Positions 16,917 through 24,959 of a stretch of DNA of 34,963 bases are shown here, piece after piece. The notes beneath the pieces are model-generated. The model worked only from the letters and a program-made list of their open reading frames with translations, did not search any database and had not been told where the DNA came from. The position numbers and the translations under genes are program-made. Each line of letters opens with the position of its first letter. Position 1 is the first letter of the stretch. Source of the DNA: JAGMXM01 sp964458325 (lineage in GTDB: Bacteria; Verrucomicrobiota; Verrucomicrobiia; Limisphaerales; UBA1319); assembly GCA_964458325.1 (NCBI GenBank), contig CAYWIM010000046.1:1-34963 (forward strand), read 5' to 3'.

Positions 16917-17801
16917 TCAGCGCGCATCAGGCTGGCCGGAACCGGCCGGCGAGATCGAGCCAGAATTGTCGTGGCCGCCGCCCTTCCATGAGATGGTCCC
17001 GTCCTTGATTTCGACCTGGTCACCGAAGGCTTGCCCCAAAAACTGCTCCAGCTCGGGATCCAGCCCCGTCGCGCTGGCCTGGAGCCGATCATTGAAATCC
17101 TTGACCGCCGGGGCCACTGCCTGGCCCGGCCCGATCAACCCCAGCGCCTCGGCCTCGGCACGGTCAACGTCCTCGACGTCATGACCGCAGCCCCACGCCC
17201 ACGGACCCCAGGGCACGCCGAAGTCCTCATTCACCCTCAACCAGAAATTCAGGTCCGTCTTGAGGGCCACCTGGTTCTCGAAAATCCTGTGCATGTCCCG
17301 CTCTTCCTTCACATCAACGACCCGGATAAACCGCTGGGCCGGGAACTCATCGAGCACGTTCGGATCCATCCCCTGCTGCCAGTTGCCGTAATCGTGCGCC
17401 ATCCGGATCTGAGTGTCGAAGATCAGCTCCAGCCGCTTCTGGGAAGTGATGTCCTTGATCGTGCCTTCATCGCCTGGGCGCAGCGGCCCCATTCCTTCGG
17501 CTACGGCGAACTGGGACATATCGCGGACGAATTGGGCGCGGCTGCCCATCGCCAAAGCCGTTGTTGTGGATCCGTCTGGCAGGGTGACCGTCTCAATGGC
17601 GCCGCTGAGCCAATCCATCAGGGCATCCTTGGCCCGCTGCAGGAACCGCGCATTCTCGATCGTGGCGCTGAATAACGCGCGCTCCCGCAGGGCCGTAGGC
17701 ACAGCGCTCCACGCCAGCGAATCGAGCGTGCTCGTGACAACATTGCGCTCGCCCAGCTTCTTGATCGCCTCAGTGAACTTGGTTGGCTTTACGAATTGCA
17801 T
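16917..17801 (-). CDS. MuF-like phage minor head protein (C-terminal F-type domain)
   Basis: This 294-residue protein contains the core seen in Mu gpF-type minor head proteins: ELIFDTQIRMAHDYGNWQQG, then FPAQRFIRVVDVKEERDMH, then NEDFGVPWGPWAWGCGHDVEDVDRAEAEALGL. In tailed phages MuF proteins sit at the portal and help form the head or are injected. The start at 17801 is preceded by GGAGAA. Unusually, it lies on the minus strand in the repressor-side unit, whereas its usual partner, the DUF935 portal, is 6 kb away on the plus strand. The N-terminal portion is shorter than in Mu F. Confidence 0.75.
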   Translation of the reverse strand: MQFVKPTKFTEAIKKLGERNVVTSTLDSLAWSAVPTALRERALFSATIENARFLQRAKDALMDWLSGAIETVTLPDGSTTTALAMGSRAQFVRDMSQFAVAEGMGPLRPGDEGTIKDITSQKRLELIFDTQIRMAHDYGNWQQGMDPNVLDEFPAQRFIRVVDVKEERDMHRIFENQVALKTDLNFWLRVNEDFGVPWGPWAWGCGHDVEDVDRAEAEALGLIGPGQAVAPAVKDFNDRLQASATGLDPELEQFLGQAFGDQVEIKDGTISWKGGGHDNSGSISPAGSGQPDAR

Positions 17802-17859
17802 CAGATTTTCTCCGCCGGTTAAAACCGGGGCCGGCCCGGCCGATCCAGGCCGACCCCGA

Positions 17860-18217
17860 GCCTCCATCATTGTCGCGCACCGCGGACGTGGCTGTTAAAG
17901 GCATCCACCACGTTATCATGCGTTGTGAGAAGCCGCTCAATGGCCTCGGCATTGTTGTTCACCATGCCGGCGAATGTGCAAGCTGGGATTTCCGGCGGAT
18001 CTTCCTGCTGGAATGCAGTGAAAAATACGCTCTGCATCGTCAGCAAAGCGACAGTTGATTGCACCGCGTCGCCCAGGTTATCGATAGTTTCGGGCAGCGA
18101 ATTGACGGGCTCTGCCGCCCGACACCCCGCCTTGCCCGGCGTGTTTCTGGTGCCAGAATGGTCGCCAGACTTGGTTTTCGTGGGCTTCATTGTGCCTCCA
18201 TCATTGTTGCGCACCGC
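17860..18217. repeat. Duplicated 24-bp gene-junction sequence
   Basis: Positions 17860-17883 and 18194-18217 match at 23 of 24 bases. On the minus strand each copy reads through a stop codon (TGA) into a GGAGG ribosome-binding site, so the duplication covers the end of one small gene and the signal for the next. Only the 18194 copy is at once followed by a start codon. Confidence 0.6.
17867..18190 (-). CDS. Small hypothetical protein, 107 aa
   Basis: I do not recognise this protein. It begins MKPTKTKSGDHSG, a polar tail followed by helical segments (DNLGDAVQSTVALL and NNNAEAIERLLTTHDNVVDAF). A GGAGG ribosome-binding site lies 4 nt before the ATG. Its helical layout resembles the next gene upstream (18201-18533), and both end in nearly the same DNA, so they may be diverged duplicates. 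It lies between that gene and the MuF-like gene. Confidence 0.6.
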   Translation of the reverse strand: MKPTKTKSGDHSGTRNTPGKAGCRAAEPVNSLPETIDNLGDAVQSTVALLTMQSVFFTAFQQEDPPEIPACTFAGMVNNNAEAIERLLTTHDNVVDAFNSHVRGARQ

Positions 18218-18533
18218 CGCGGAGACAGCATTCGCACACTGCATCACAGGCGTCGTTTAGGTTGTCCACCACATCCCCACAGATCATCGCAGCTCCGGCT
18301 GATCCCCTGTCACCGGTCTTAACGACTATCTCCTGACTCCATATAGCATTGGACCTCTCGAATAATTGCAGGAGGCCGATCGCCGCGTTCACAGCGTTTT
18401 CCAGATCATGCAGCGCTTCCCTTGCCCGTCTTTCTTTCGGAGTCAAATCCTGCTCCGAAGGCCCCCTCTGCATCTCCGATTTGCTGTTGGAATCAGCAGC
18501 CTCCATCACCGCGCTGTTATTGTTGGTCTGCAT
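18201..18533 (-). CDS. Small hypothetical protein, 110 aa
   Basis: I do not recognise this protein. A polar N-terminus (MQTNNNSAVMEAAD) is followed by a charged stretch and helices (REALHDLENAVNAAIGLLQLF, then VVDNLNDACDAVCECC). Its start overlaps the 3' end of the repressor gene by 17 nt, which suggests co-translation. The helical pattern resembles the neighbouring 107-aa protein. Confidence 0.6.
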   Translation of the reverse strand: MQTNNNSAVMEAADSNSKSEMQRGPSEQDLTPKERRAREALHDLENAVNAAIGLLQLFERSNAIWSQEIVVKTGDRGSAGAAMICGDVVDNLNDACDAVCECCLRGGAQQ

Positions 18534-19509
18534 CGCTACCTTCCTTTTGGGCCGTCCCGCCGCGCTTGCAGCGGGAGTGTTGTTGGTTGGCCTCGGCCAC
18601 TGCTACCCACTCCAGCAGACGAAGCGTGATCTCAGCGCTCGGCGCATGCGTTCCGTTCAGCCACTCAGCCAACCGTTGCGGAACTACACCCAAGGAGCGC
18701 GCCAATTTTGCTTTGCTACCGCGCTCAGTGGTGGCCGCTTTTAGCCGCTTCAAAAGCCGCTCAAGCCGCGAATCCGAAACCGAGATCATGGGGTGGATTG
18801 TAACGTTTGATCGGAACATGTCAAGGCCCATATTACGCAATATCGTCATCATAGGATCCCAGGTTTTTCGCGGGTGTTGTCCCTCCGACCATGTAATAAA
18901 TTCGTGAAGAACGGATCTGTCGATGACGCCGTTTTTTTTCAACGTCCAATATGGCTTTGCGCGCAAATCCTTTAGTAACTCGAACGGCTTAAACTCATCC
19001 CCGAGCTTATTGATTCGCTTTGAAAACTCATCAAAACGACTCATCAGATTTGGATGCTCCGGCCTAATGGCATGTGAGAAGATCAATAACGGTTCGACAC
19101 TCCTGACGGCGGCCGCAACAACTTGGCAGCAGCCGGAAACCAAATCGATGGAGGCTCGACGCAGTCCCTTTTCAGCCTCATCTGGTAAAGGCCCTTTTTC
19201 ATCAAGATATGCCCGAAATACGCCGTCTTCGTTGTCCTCCCGTTCAGATGCCAAGCGGTAGAACGTACGGTCAACCAGTATGGCATTCTCGATCAAACGG
19301 GCAGGACTGATAGCCAAAGCCCCGCAGAGCCTGGCGAGAGTGCGAATCGTGATGTTCTCCCTCCCCGCCTCGAGTTGCACGATCAAGGAATATGAAACTC
19401 CGGACAGACCAGCGAGCTCTCCGACCGAGAGTCCGATTCGGGATCTTGCGTTGGCCAAATGTTGTCCAATGGACACCCCAGAAATTGAAAAGTCGTCGAT
19501 TCTTTCCAC
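18517..19509 (-). CDS. XRE-family repressor with two helix-turn-helix regions (Mu c-like role)
   Basis: The protein has an N-terminal XRE helix-turn-helix (GQHLANARSRIGLSVGELAGLSGVS and on to about residue 65), a long middle region and a second HTH-like segment near the C-terminus (AKLARSLGVVPQRLAEWLNGTHAPS). No ATG lies near the HTH; the start is set at a GTG (19509), with another GTG at 19476 as an alternative. It is divergent from a small Ner/Cro-like gene, and a 17-bp palindrome overlaps its promoter. By position it is the element's lysogeny or transposition repressor, probably autoregulated. At about 330 residues with two HTHs it is larger than Mu c. Confidence 0.78.
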   Translation of the reverse strand: MERIDDFSISGVSIGQHLANARSRIGLSVGELAGLSGVSYSLIVQLEAGRENITIRTLARLCGALAISPARLIENAILVDRTFYRLASEREDNEDGVFRAYLDEKGPLPDEAEKGLRRASIDLVSGCCQVVAAAVRSVEPLLIFSHAIRPEHPNLMSRFDEFSKRINKLGDEFKPFELLKDLRAKPYWTLKKNGVIDRSVLHEFITWSEGQHPRKTWDPMMTILRNMGLDMFRSNVTIHPMISVSDSRLERLLKRLKAATTERGSKAKLARSLGVVPQRLAEWLNGTHAPSAEITLRLLEWVAVAEANQQHSRCKRGGTAQKEGSDADQQ

Positions 19510-19558
19510 AGGAAACACCGTAACATGAAAGACATGCGTATGCAGCCTGAAATTCCGC

Positions 19559-19600
19559 TTGTCACTTGGACAATATAATATATTGTTTTTTAAGTGTAAA
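19559..19600. promoter_or_regulatory. Divergent promoters sharing a 17-bp palindromic operator
   Basis: ACAATATAATATATTGT (19570-19586) is a perfect 8-1-8 palindrome. On the minus strand, TTTACA (19600-19595), a 17-bp spacer and TATATT (19577-19572) form a strong promoter toward the repressor. On the plus strand, TTGTCA (19559-19564), a 16-bp spacer and TATTGT (19581-19586) point toward the Ner-like gene. A dimer bound to the palindrome would cover both -10 boxes. Confidence 0.65.
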
Positions 19601-19606
19601 CGCAAA

Positions 19607-20032
19607 ATGAACTGCAACCGCCGGATAAAGAGAACAGAGCCATACGAGATGGCGCTTCTGCGCGTGGAGATGGTGATTCGGCGCCTGAGGATCGCCGACC
19701 TTGCGAAGATGATCGGCTGGGGCCGGCTAAGCCTGTCAGCGCAATTCTTCCTAGGTATCCCGTCGCCAACGGCACGTTGGAAAATCGAAAGGGCACTCGA
19801 TATGCCCATCTGGTCCTCGCAGGATGAATTCGCCCGCCGAAAGGCAATAGTGCCGCTTTTTCCTGCCGATCCGTTTTTGGATATGTCGCTCAGTCAGATC
19901 AACCGATATGCGGTCGATAACAAGATCCCCAAATGGTGGGTTCCCAAGACAAAGGCGGAGAGAATCATGTGGATTGCCGATCACATTGAAGGTCAATCCA
20001 GAGTCAACAGCACCACCCAACACACCCAATGA
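19607..20032 (+). CDS. Small HTH regulator (Ner/Cro-like), first gene of the rightward operon
   Basis: A 141-residue protein whose first half (VEMVIRRLRIADLAKMIGW... IERALDMPIWSS) resembles short helix-turn-helix proteins of the Ner/Cro type. The end of its second half (MSLSQINRYAVDNKIPKWW...KAERIMWIADHI) resembles SAP/HeH-like helix-extended-helix DNA-binding motifs, with low certainty. A later Met at 19649 (MALLRVEM) is an equally good start. It lies next to the divergent operator and its stop overlaps the next gene's start (ATGA). By analogy with Mu Ner, it may turn down repressor and early transcription. Confidence 0.65.
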   Translation: MNCNRRIKRTEPYEMALLRVEMVIRRLRIADLAKMIGWGRLSLSAQFFLGIPSPTARWKIERALDMPIWSSQDEFARRKAIVPLFPADPFLDMSLSQINRYAVDNKIPKWWVPKTKAERIMWIADHIEGQSRVNSTTQHTQ

Positions 20033-20556
20033 ACACGATCGAAAAAAAGCGTGCAACCGTGGACAAACTCCTCGCCGAGGAGGCCGCCGTCGCGAAGGAG
20101 GCGGCCCGCATCGAAGGTCTCATCACCCAGTGGCGCGAGGCCGAAAATAAACTGATAAATCAGACCGGTCTGGAAGACGAAGCCAGCCGCCAAAAGCTGG
20201 CTGACCTCCGGATTCGCATCGAAATCGCCGGCCACAAAATTCCTCTGCTTCAAGAATCCTCCGTGGCGTTACACAACACCGTCCATGCGGTCGCCAAGGA
20301 ACTGGGGCTTGAGCTGCAGGCCGCAGCCCAGGCGCGTTTGGAAGCGGTCCGCGAGTCCACGGCGGCCCGCCTCAAAGAGCTGTATCCAAAGCGTCAGGCA
20401 GTCGAGTTGGTGACCCTGGCCAACGAGACGGACGTTGTTGAGGATGCACACAGAGAATTCCTCAATATTTCTTACGCAACATCCTTGGTTGACAGGCACA
20501 CAGAGGATTCCAATGGGCTGCTGAAGTTGATCTTGGACAAGGCCGCCACCGCATAA
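20029..20556 (+). CDS. Hypothetical coiled-coil protein, 175 aa
   Basis: I do not recognise the family. The protein is almost wholly charged helix rich in Ala, Glu, Lys and Leu (LLAEEAAVAKEAARIEGLI, KLADLRIRIEIAGHKI, QARLEAVRESTAARLKEL), consistent with a coiled coil. There is no signal or membrane segment. It overlaps the preceding stop as ATGA. Its place before the tape-measure-like gene would suit a scaffold or tail-assembly factor, but that is only position. Confidence 0.65.
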   Translation: MNTIEKKRATVDKLLAEEAAVAKEAARIEGLITQWREAENKLINQTGLEDEASRQKLADLRIRIEIAGHKIPLLQESSVALHNTVHAVAKELGLELQAAAQARLEAVRESTAARLKELYPKRQAVELVTLANETDVVEDAHREFLNISYATSLVDRHTEDSNGLLKLILDKAATA

Positions 20557-20569
20557 CTCGCCCCGCATC

Positions 20570-20878
20570 ATGAAGACACTCAAACGATTCCCCCAGGCAT
20601 GTTTTCTCGCGAAAAGCATCCCCATTTTGATCGACGGCCCGGATCCGGTATCCGCTGGCAGCGCGGTCAATAGCCTCATTGCGGCCACTATCGCCGCGCA
20701 GCGACAACACGCCGCCTCCCAGGCCGGCACGACGCGCACAACGGGCGGCGCGGCTGACAGTCGGGCTTTCGACAGCGCCGCGCGGGACTTGTTCGTACGC
20801 ACCTGCCAGACAAACGGTCTATCCGGGCAGGAGACGATAGCTCTTTGGTGGAACCATGCGACTGCGCGGCGACAATAA
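20570..20878 (+). CDS. Hypothetical protein, 102 aa
   Basis: I do not recognise this protein. It starts MKTLKRFPQACFLAK and is Ala/Thr-rich in the middle, ending LSGQETIALWWNHATARRQ. It starts 13 bp after the coiled-coil gene and its 3' end overlaps the next gene by 23 nt, which supports an operon. The small size and place before the tape-measure gene resemble tail-assembly chaperones, without sequence proof. Confidence 0.5.
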   Translation: MKTLKRFPQACFLAKSIPILIDGPDPVSAGSAVNSLIAATIAAQRQHAASQAGTTRTTGGAADSRAFDSAARDLFVRTCQTNGLSGQETIALWWNHATARRQ

Positions 20879-21170
20879 CCTCTTCGGCGACCGCGCCCGC
20901 TGGGCCGGCTCCAACCGGCCACGGCCCATTTGCGCCCCAGCCATTCCGGCCGCACAGGCTCAACCTGAGCCGGCCGAGGAGCTGGATGGGATCCTCGATT
21001 ACGCGCGAGGCATTCTGACCGATCTGGAGAAGCTGGATGGGGTTCGCGGTTGTTCCGACGAAGCGGATCGCATCCTTGCCGCCATGGAACTGATCCGGCC
21101 CAGGATTCACCAGCTAACGCAAAAAATCCGTGCATGGACCAGCACATGCACCGAGCAGGCGAAAGGATAA
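20856..21170 (+). CDS. Hypothetical protein, 104 aa
   Basis: I do not recognise this protein. A Pro/Ala-rich N-terminal half is followed by a helical half (ELDGILDYARGILTDLEKLDG, RILAAMELIRPRIHQLTQKI). A GGTGG sequence lies just before the ATG, and it overlaps the previous gene by 23 nt. It is followed within 5 bp by the tape-measure-like gene, so the two are probably translated together. Confidence 0.5.
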   Translation: MRLRGDNNLFGDRARWAGSNRPRPICAPAIPAAQAQPEPAEELDGILDYARGILTDLEKLDGVRGCSDEADRILAAMELIRPRIHQLTQKIRAWTSTCTEQAKG

Positions 21171-21175
21171 CGATC

Positions 21176-23200
21176 ATGCCAGACCTGGAAATTGTCATCC
21201 GGACCCGAGCCGAGCTTGAGGGCGCGCGCCAGGCGATCACGGCGATCGAGCAAGAGATCGGCCAGGCCAAGGCTCTCGGGCGCGATTACAGCGCGCTAGA
21301 AGCCAGGGCGCAGGCCGTTCGCAAAGCCATTGGGGACCACCAGGCCGGCAGTGGCCAAACTGGGTGGATCGGCTCGATCCGCAACACCATCGCAGAGATC
21401 GTCCCCGGTTTTGCCAGGCTCGATTCCGTCCTCGGCAAGCTGGTTTCCGGACCGCTGAGCCTTCTGGGGGCCGGCTTTGGCGCCATCGCCGTCGGGTTCA
21501 AGGCCGCCAAAAACGCCATTGACGAATGGGCGCAGGCCGAGGTCCAGTTTGCTAAACTCGATACTGCCCTGGCACAGACCGGACAGCTCACCGACGCCTA
21601 CCGCCAGCAGCTCCACGACCTGGCCGGCGAACTCCAGGCCGCCACCGCCATCTCCGATGACCAATGGCTGGCCGTCCTCACCAAGCTCACCCAGTTCGGG
21701 GCCGACTCCTCCAACATTTACCGCGTGACTGATGCCGTTAAAAACCTAGCTGGCATCCTCGGGGGCGACCTCAACAGCGCCGCCAGCATGGTGTCGCGCG
21801 CACTCCAGGGCAGCTTTGAAATGTTCGGCCGTTACGGTATCATCATCGGCGACGCAGGCACCCAGACCGAAAAGCTCGATCGCCTCTTCCAGCAACTCGC
21901 CCTGCGCGGCGGCGGCCAGCTCGAAGCACAGACCAAAACCCTCACCGGCGCCTGGCAGGACCTCAAGAACAAGATGAGCGATGTTTTGGAGTCCATCGGC
22001 CTGGGCATCAGCAAGACAGGGATCCTACAGAGTGTCCTCAGCGCCGCCAGCAACACCGCCGAATGGTGGGCCGAAGCCCTCCAGGGCGCCATCCCACAAG
22101 TCGAGGGCCTGTCGAACGCCGCCGCCAAGACCACCCAGCAGGTCGAAGACGCTGCGCGCGCTCAGGAAGCCTACAACGCCGTCCTCGAATCCACCGTCCA
22201 GAAAGCCCGCGAAGTCGCCACCGCCATCGACAAGGAGCGCGAGGCTATCCAGGCCAAAAAACGCGCCCAGGACGAAGAGGCCAACGCCCGAATGGCCCTC
22301 GATCTTGCCCGGACCGATTTCGAGGAGAAAGCGCGCATCATCAGCCCCGATCAGGCTATCAGTAAGCGTCACTCCATCCGCGAGCGATACGCCAAGGAAG
22401 CCCACGACCGCAACGTTGACGTCCTCGATCGCACCATCGGGCTCGAACAACAACGCCGAACCCAATGGGAGACCCTCGATGCCGAAATGGTCCAGAAGAT
22501 TGGCGTCCAGGAATCCCGCGCCGCCCACGCCGAAGCCATCGAAGCCGAAAAGGCCAAAATGGAGCGTTTGGACCTGGAGATCGCGAAAAACCGCAAAGCG
22601 CTCGAGGAAATCGACCATAAACAGCAACGTAAAGCTGGGTCTGGCGGCTTCGCCACATTCATGCCGGATCCAGCGCTCGAAGAAGAGCGCGCTCGAATCA
22701 AAGATGCCATCAAGCGTCAGGAATACCTGCGTGAAAGGGCCTATGGCGAGGCGGGCATGCTCGAGGCCACAGGCCCCGAGGATCTTGGCTCCGCCGCGTT
22801 AGAGCGTGGCGCCGCCGGCACCCTCCACCGCCAGCGGCTTGAGCATCAAAAGGCATTCGAGGCCGGCGCTTCCAAGGACATCGAATACAACAACCAGGCG
22901 CGCTCTGAGATCGACCAGCGCAACCGCATCTACGCCATCCAGCGCGATACCAACATCTTCCGATTCGCCGCCGATCATATCAACCAAAACACCCCGGCCA
23001 TCGGCCAGGCCTACGCCCGCGCGAATGACCGGGCCAACCAGCTCGCGGAGGCAATCCGAAGCGGGGATCCTGTCAATGGCATTAATGCCATGGGAGAGGC
23101 CGTCATCCGGAAATTCTCCGAATTCGGGCGAGCGATCGATTCGATCAACCAGCGGATCGCCAGGATCGATATGCGTTCTGGGGAGCTGCGGAACCAATAA
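21176..23200 (+). CDS. Phage tail tape-measure-like protein
   Basis: A 674-residue protein with the layout of tail tape-measure proteins. It has an N-terminal helical part (MPDLEIVIRTRAELEGARQ), a hydrophobic patch (GPLSLLGAGFGAIAVGFKAA) and the conserved segment LAGELQAATAISDDQWLAVLTKLTQFG...AASMVSRALQG. A WQDLKNKMSDVLESIGLG motif, seen before the membrane region in many tape-measure proteins, follows. From about residue 320 it is a long charged coiled coil. These proteins set tail length and help DNA entry. An AAAGGA ribosome-binding site precedes the ATG. At this length it would specify a short tail if functional; tail-tube and sheath genes are not seen nearby. Confidence 0.75.
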   Translation: MPDLEIVIRTRAELEGARQAITAIEQEIGQAKALGRDYSALEARAQAVRKAIGDHQAGSGQTGWIGSIRNTIAEIVPGFARLDSVLGKLVSGPLSLLGAGFGAIAVGFKAAKNAIDEWAQAEVQFAKLDTALAQTGQLTDAYRQQLHDLAGELQAATAISDDQWLAVLTKLTQFGADSSNIYRVTDAVKNLAGILGGDLNSAASMVSRALQGSFEMFGRYGIIIGDAGTQTEKLDRLFQQLALRGGGQLEAQTKTLTGAWQDLKNKMSDVLESIGLGISKTGILQSVLSAASNTAEWWAEALQGAIPQVEGLSNAAAKTTQQVEDAARAQEAYNAVLESTVQKAREVATAIDKEREAIQAKKRAQDEEANARMALDLARTDFEEKARIISPDQAISKRHSIRERYAKEAHDRNVDVLDRTIGLEQQRRTQWETLDAEMVQKIGVQESRAAHAEAIEAEKAKMERLDLEIAKNRKALEEIDHKQQRKAGSGGFATFMPDPALEEERARIKDAIKRQEYLRERAYGEAGMLEATGPEDLGSAALERGAAGTLHRQRLEHQKAFEAGASKDIEYNNQARSEIDQRNRIYAIQRDTNIFRFAADHINQNTPAIGQAYARANDRANQLAEAIRSGDPVNGINAMGEAVIRKFSEFGRAIDSINQRIARIDMRSGELRNQ

Positions 23201-23329
23201 GCATGCACACCCGACCTAAAATCGCTTTAGACGAATCGGAATCTGCCAGGGCTACCTTTACCCTCGGCGCTGATTCCGGCTGTTTTGCACCCGCTTGCAG
23301 CGAGTTTGCAGTCCATTCCTGAAATCCGC

Positions 23330-24736
23330 ATGAGCATGCCAGCCTCGCCCACCCCAATCAAACGCCGGATAAAGACGCTGCTTCCTCGAATGGGCTGGCC
23401 TCGCAGGGCCGTGGCTGGCGCATCGGGCCGCAAGTCTGCCGGCCTGGAATCGATCGTCGTGCCTGCTGCGCGGGACCGCTGGCTGACAACCATCGCCAGC
23501 AACTACACCCCGGACACGATTTCCTCGACGCTTCGATCCGTCCTTTACGGCAACAATCAAGCCCAGTGGGCCCTGTTCGACGTCATGGAAGACACCTGGC
23601 CGCGCCTGGCCAAAAACCTGGGCGAACTGAAGCGATCCGTGGTCAGCCTGCAGTGGACGATCCAGCCGTGGGCGAGGCAAAAGAGCAAGCCGAGCCAGGA
23701 GGCCTTCCGCCGCGCCGCCCTCCTCGAAACCGCTATTTGGTCCATGCGCCCGGCGGCGCCCGCCGGCGAAAATGATTTCCCCAGCACCGTTTACGATATC
23801 CTCGACGCCTGGGGCAAAGGCGTCTCCGTGCTCGAGATCGACTGGGAGCTGCGCGCCGCCGGACACGGCAGCGGCCGCTCCATCATGCCGCGCGCCACCC
23901 GCTGGATCCCGCCGCGCTATTACGGCTACCCGCTCGATGCCGCCAATCTCCAGCTCAAATCCTCCGAGATCCTTGCCGGAAATCCTGCCGCGGCCACAAA
24001 GGCCGCATCCTACGTCCCGTTCAATCCGGACAAATTCATTGTCGCCATCGCCCGCGCCAAGACCGGCCACCCGGCCGGCACCGCACTCCTCCGCCCCCTG
24101 GCGTTCTGGTGGTGCGCATCCAACTTCGCCAGCGACTGGCTCATGAACTTCGCCCAGGTCTTCGGCCAGCCGATCCGATGGGCCAACTACGATCCCAATG
24201 TCCCCGGACTGCTCGATGAGATCAGCGATATGCTGGAAAACATGGGATCGGCGGCCTGGGGCGCATTCCCCGCCGGAACAGTCCTCGAACTCAAAGAAGC
24301 CGCCAAGGCTGCCAAAGACAATCCCCAGGTCGTCCTGCTCAACCTGGCCGACAAGATCTGCGACATCCTCATCCTGGGCCAGACGCTGACCACCGATGCC
24401 GGCGACCGCGGCACCCAGGCCCTGGGCACCGTCCACCAGCAGGTCCGCGGTGATTACATCTCCGCCGCTGCCGACTGGGCGGCCACAATCCTCAACCAGC
24501 AATTCATCCCCGCGTTCTGCCGGCTGAACTTCGGCGACACCGCCGAAATGCCGTGGTTCAACCCGGCCCTCAAGCAGGCCAAGGACGCCGAGGCCTTGGC
24601 CCGCCGCGATCGAATCATCCTGCAGGCCGGCGTGCCTGTTCCAAGACAGTGGCTTTACGAGCGGCACGGCATTCCAGTGCCGAAGCCTGGGGAGCGGGTT
24701 GTTGGGAATTTCTATGGAGGGCTCGCGCGTGGATAG
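23330..24736 (+). CDS. DUF935 family portal protein (Mu gp29-like)
   Basis: This 468-residue protein matches the DUF935/Mu gp29 portal family. Visible landmarks are NNQAQWALFDVMEDTWPRLAKNL, GKGVSVLEIDWE, FWWCASNFASDWLMNFAQVFGQPIRWANYDP and QTLTTDAGDRGTQALGTVHQQVRGDYISAAADW. In Mu the portal forms the dodecameric ring through which DNA enters the head. The start is taken at 23330 (MSMPASP); an in-frame ATG at 23285 is possible. It is the first of five genes linked by overlaps that end with the transposase and ATPase. No terminase gene precedes it, which is unusual. Confidence 0.88.
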   Translation: MSMPASPTPIKRRIKTLLPRMGWPRRAVAGASGRKSAGLESIVVPAARDRWLTTIASNYTPDTISSTLRSVLYGNNQAQWALFDVMEDTWPRLAKNLGELKRSVVSLQWTIQPWARQKSKPSQEAFRRAALLETAIWSMRPAAPAGENDFPSTVYDILDAWGKGVSVLEIDWELRAAGHGSGRSIMPRATRWIPPRYYGYPLDAANLQLKSSEILAGNPAAATKAASYVPFNPDKFIVAIARAKTGHPAGTALLRPLAFWWCASNFASDWLMNFAQVFGQPIRWANYDPNVPGLLDEISDMLENMGSAAWGAFPAGTVLELKEAAKAAKDNPQVVLLNLADKICDILILGQTLTTDAGDRGTQALGTVHQQVRGDYISAAADWAATILNQQFIPAFCRLNFGDTAEMPWFNPALKQAKDAEALARRDRIILQAGVPVPRQWLYERHGIPVPKPGERVVGNFYGGLARG

Positions 24737-24959
24737 GATCGAAAAACTGCAGGATGCGCTCAATGCCAGCGATACGGAGCTGCAGGCCGTTTGGCGAGAG
24801 ATCGAGGAAGCCAACGAGGCCGACCGGCCCGCTGCCGATTGGGTAAAACCGATGTTGGAGAACGCGATAACTTTGAACCAGGAGCTGCTAGCGGAGATGC
24901 AAAAGCAACTGAAAGAGGCATTCCCGTCAGATTCTGCACTATGCGCGAACGACGAATGA
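24714..24959 (+). CDS. Small coiled-coil hypothetical protein, 81 aa
   Basis: I do not recognise the family. The start MEGSRVDRIEKLQ lies within the last codons of the portal gene. The protein is one long charged helix (LNASDTELQAVWREIEEA, LNQELLAEMQKQLKEAF). Its stop overlaps the next gene's ATG (ATGA). A start at 24699 (MLGISMEGS) is less likely. Confidence 0.6.
   Translation: MEGSRVDRIEKLQDALNASDTELQAVWREIEEANEADRPAADWVKPMLENAITLNQELLAEMQKQLKEAFPSDSALCANDE

Noticed and set aside
23203..23322. A 39-codon open frame between the tape-measure-like and portal genes
   Set aside because: No ribosome-binding site or recognisable feature, and it overlaps the possible upstream start of the portal gene.
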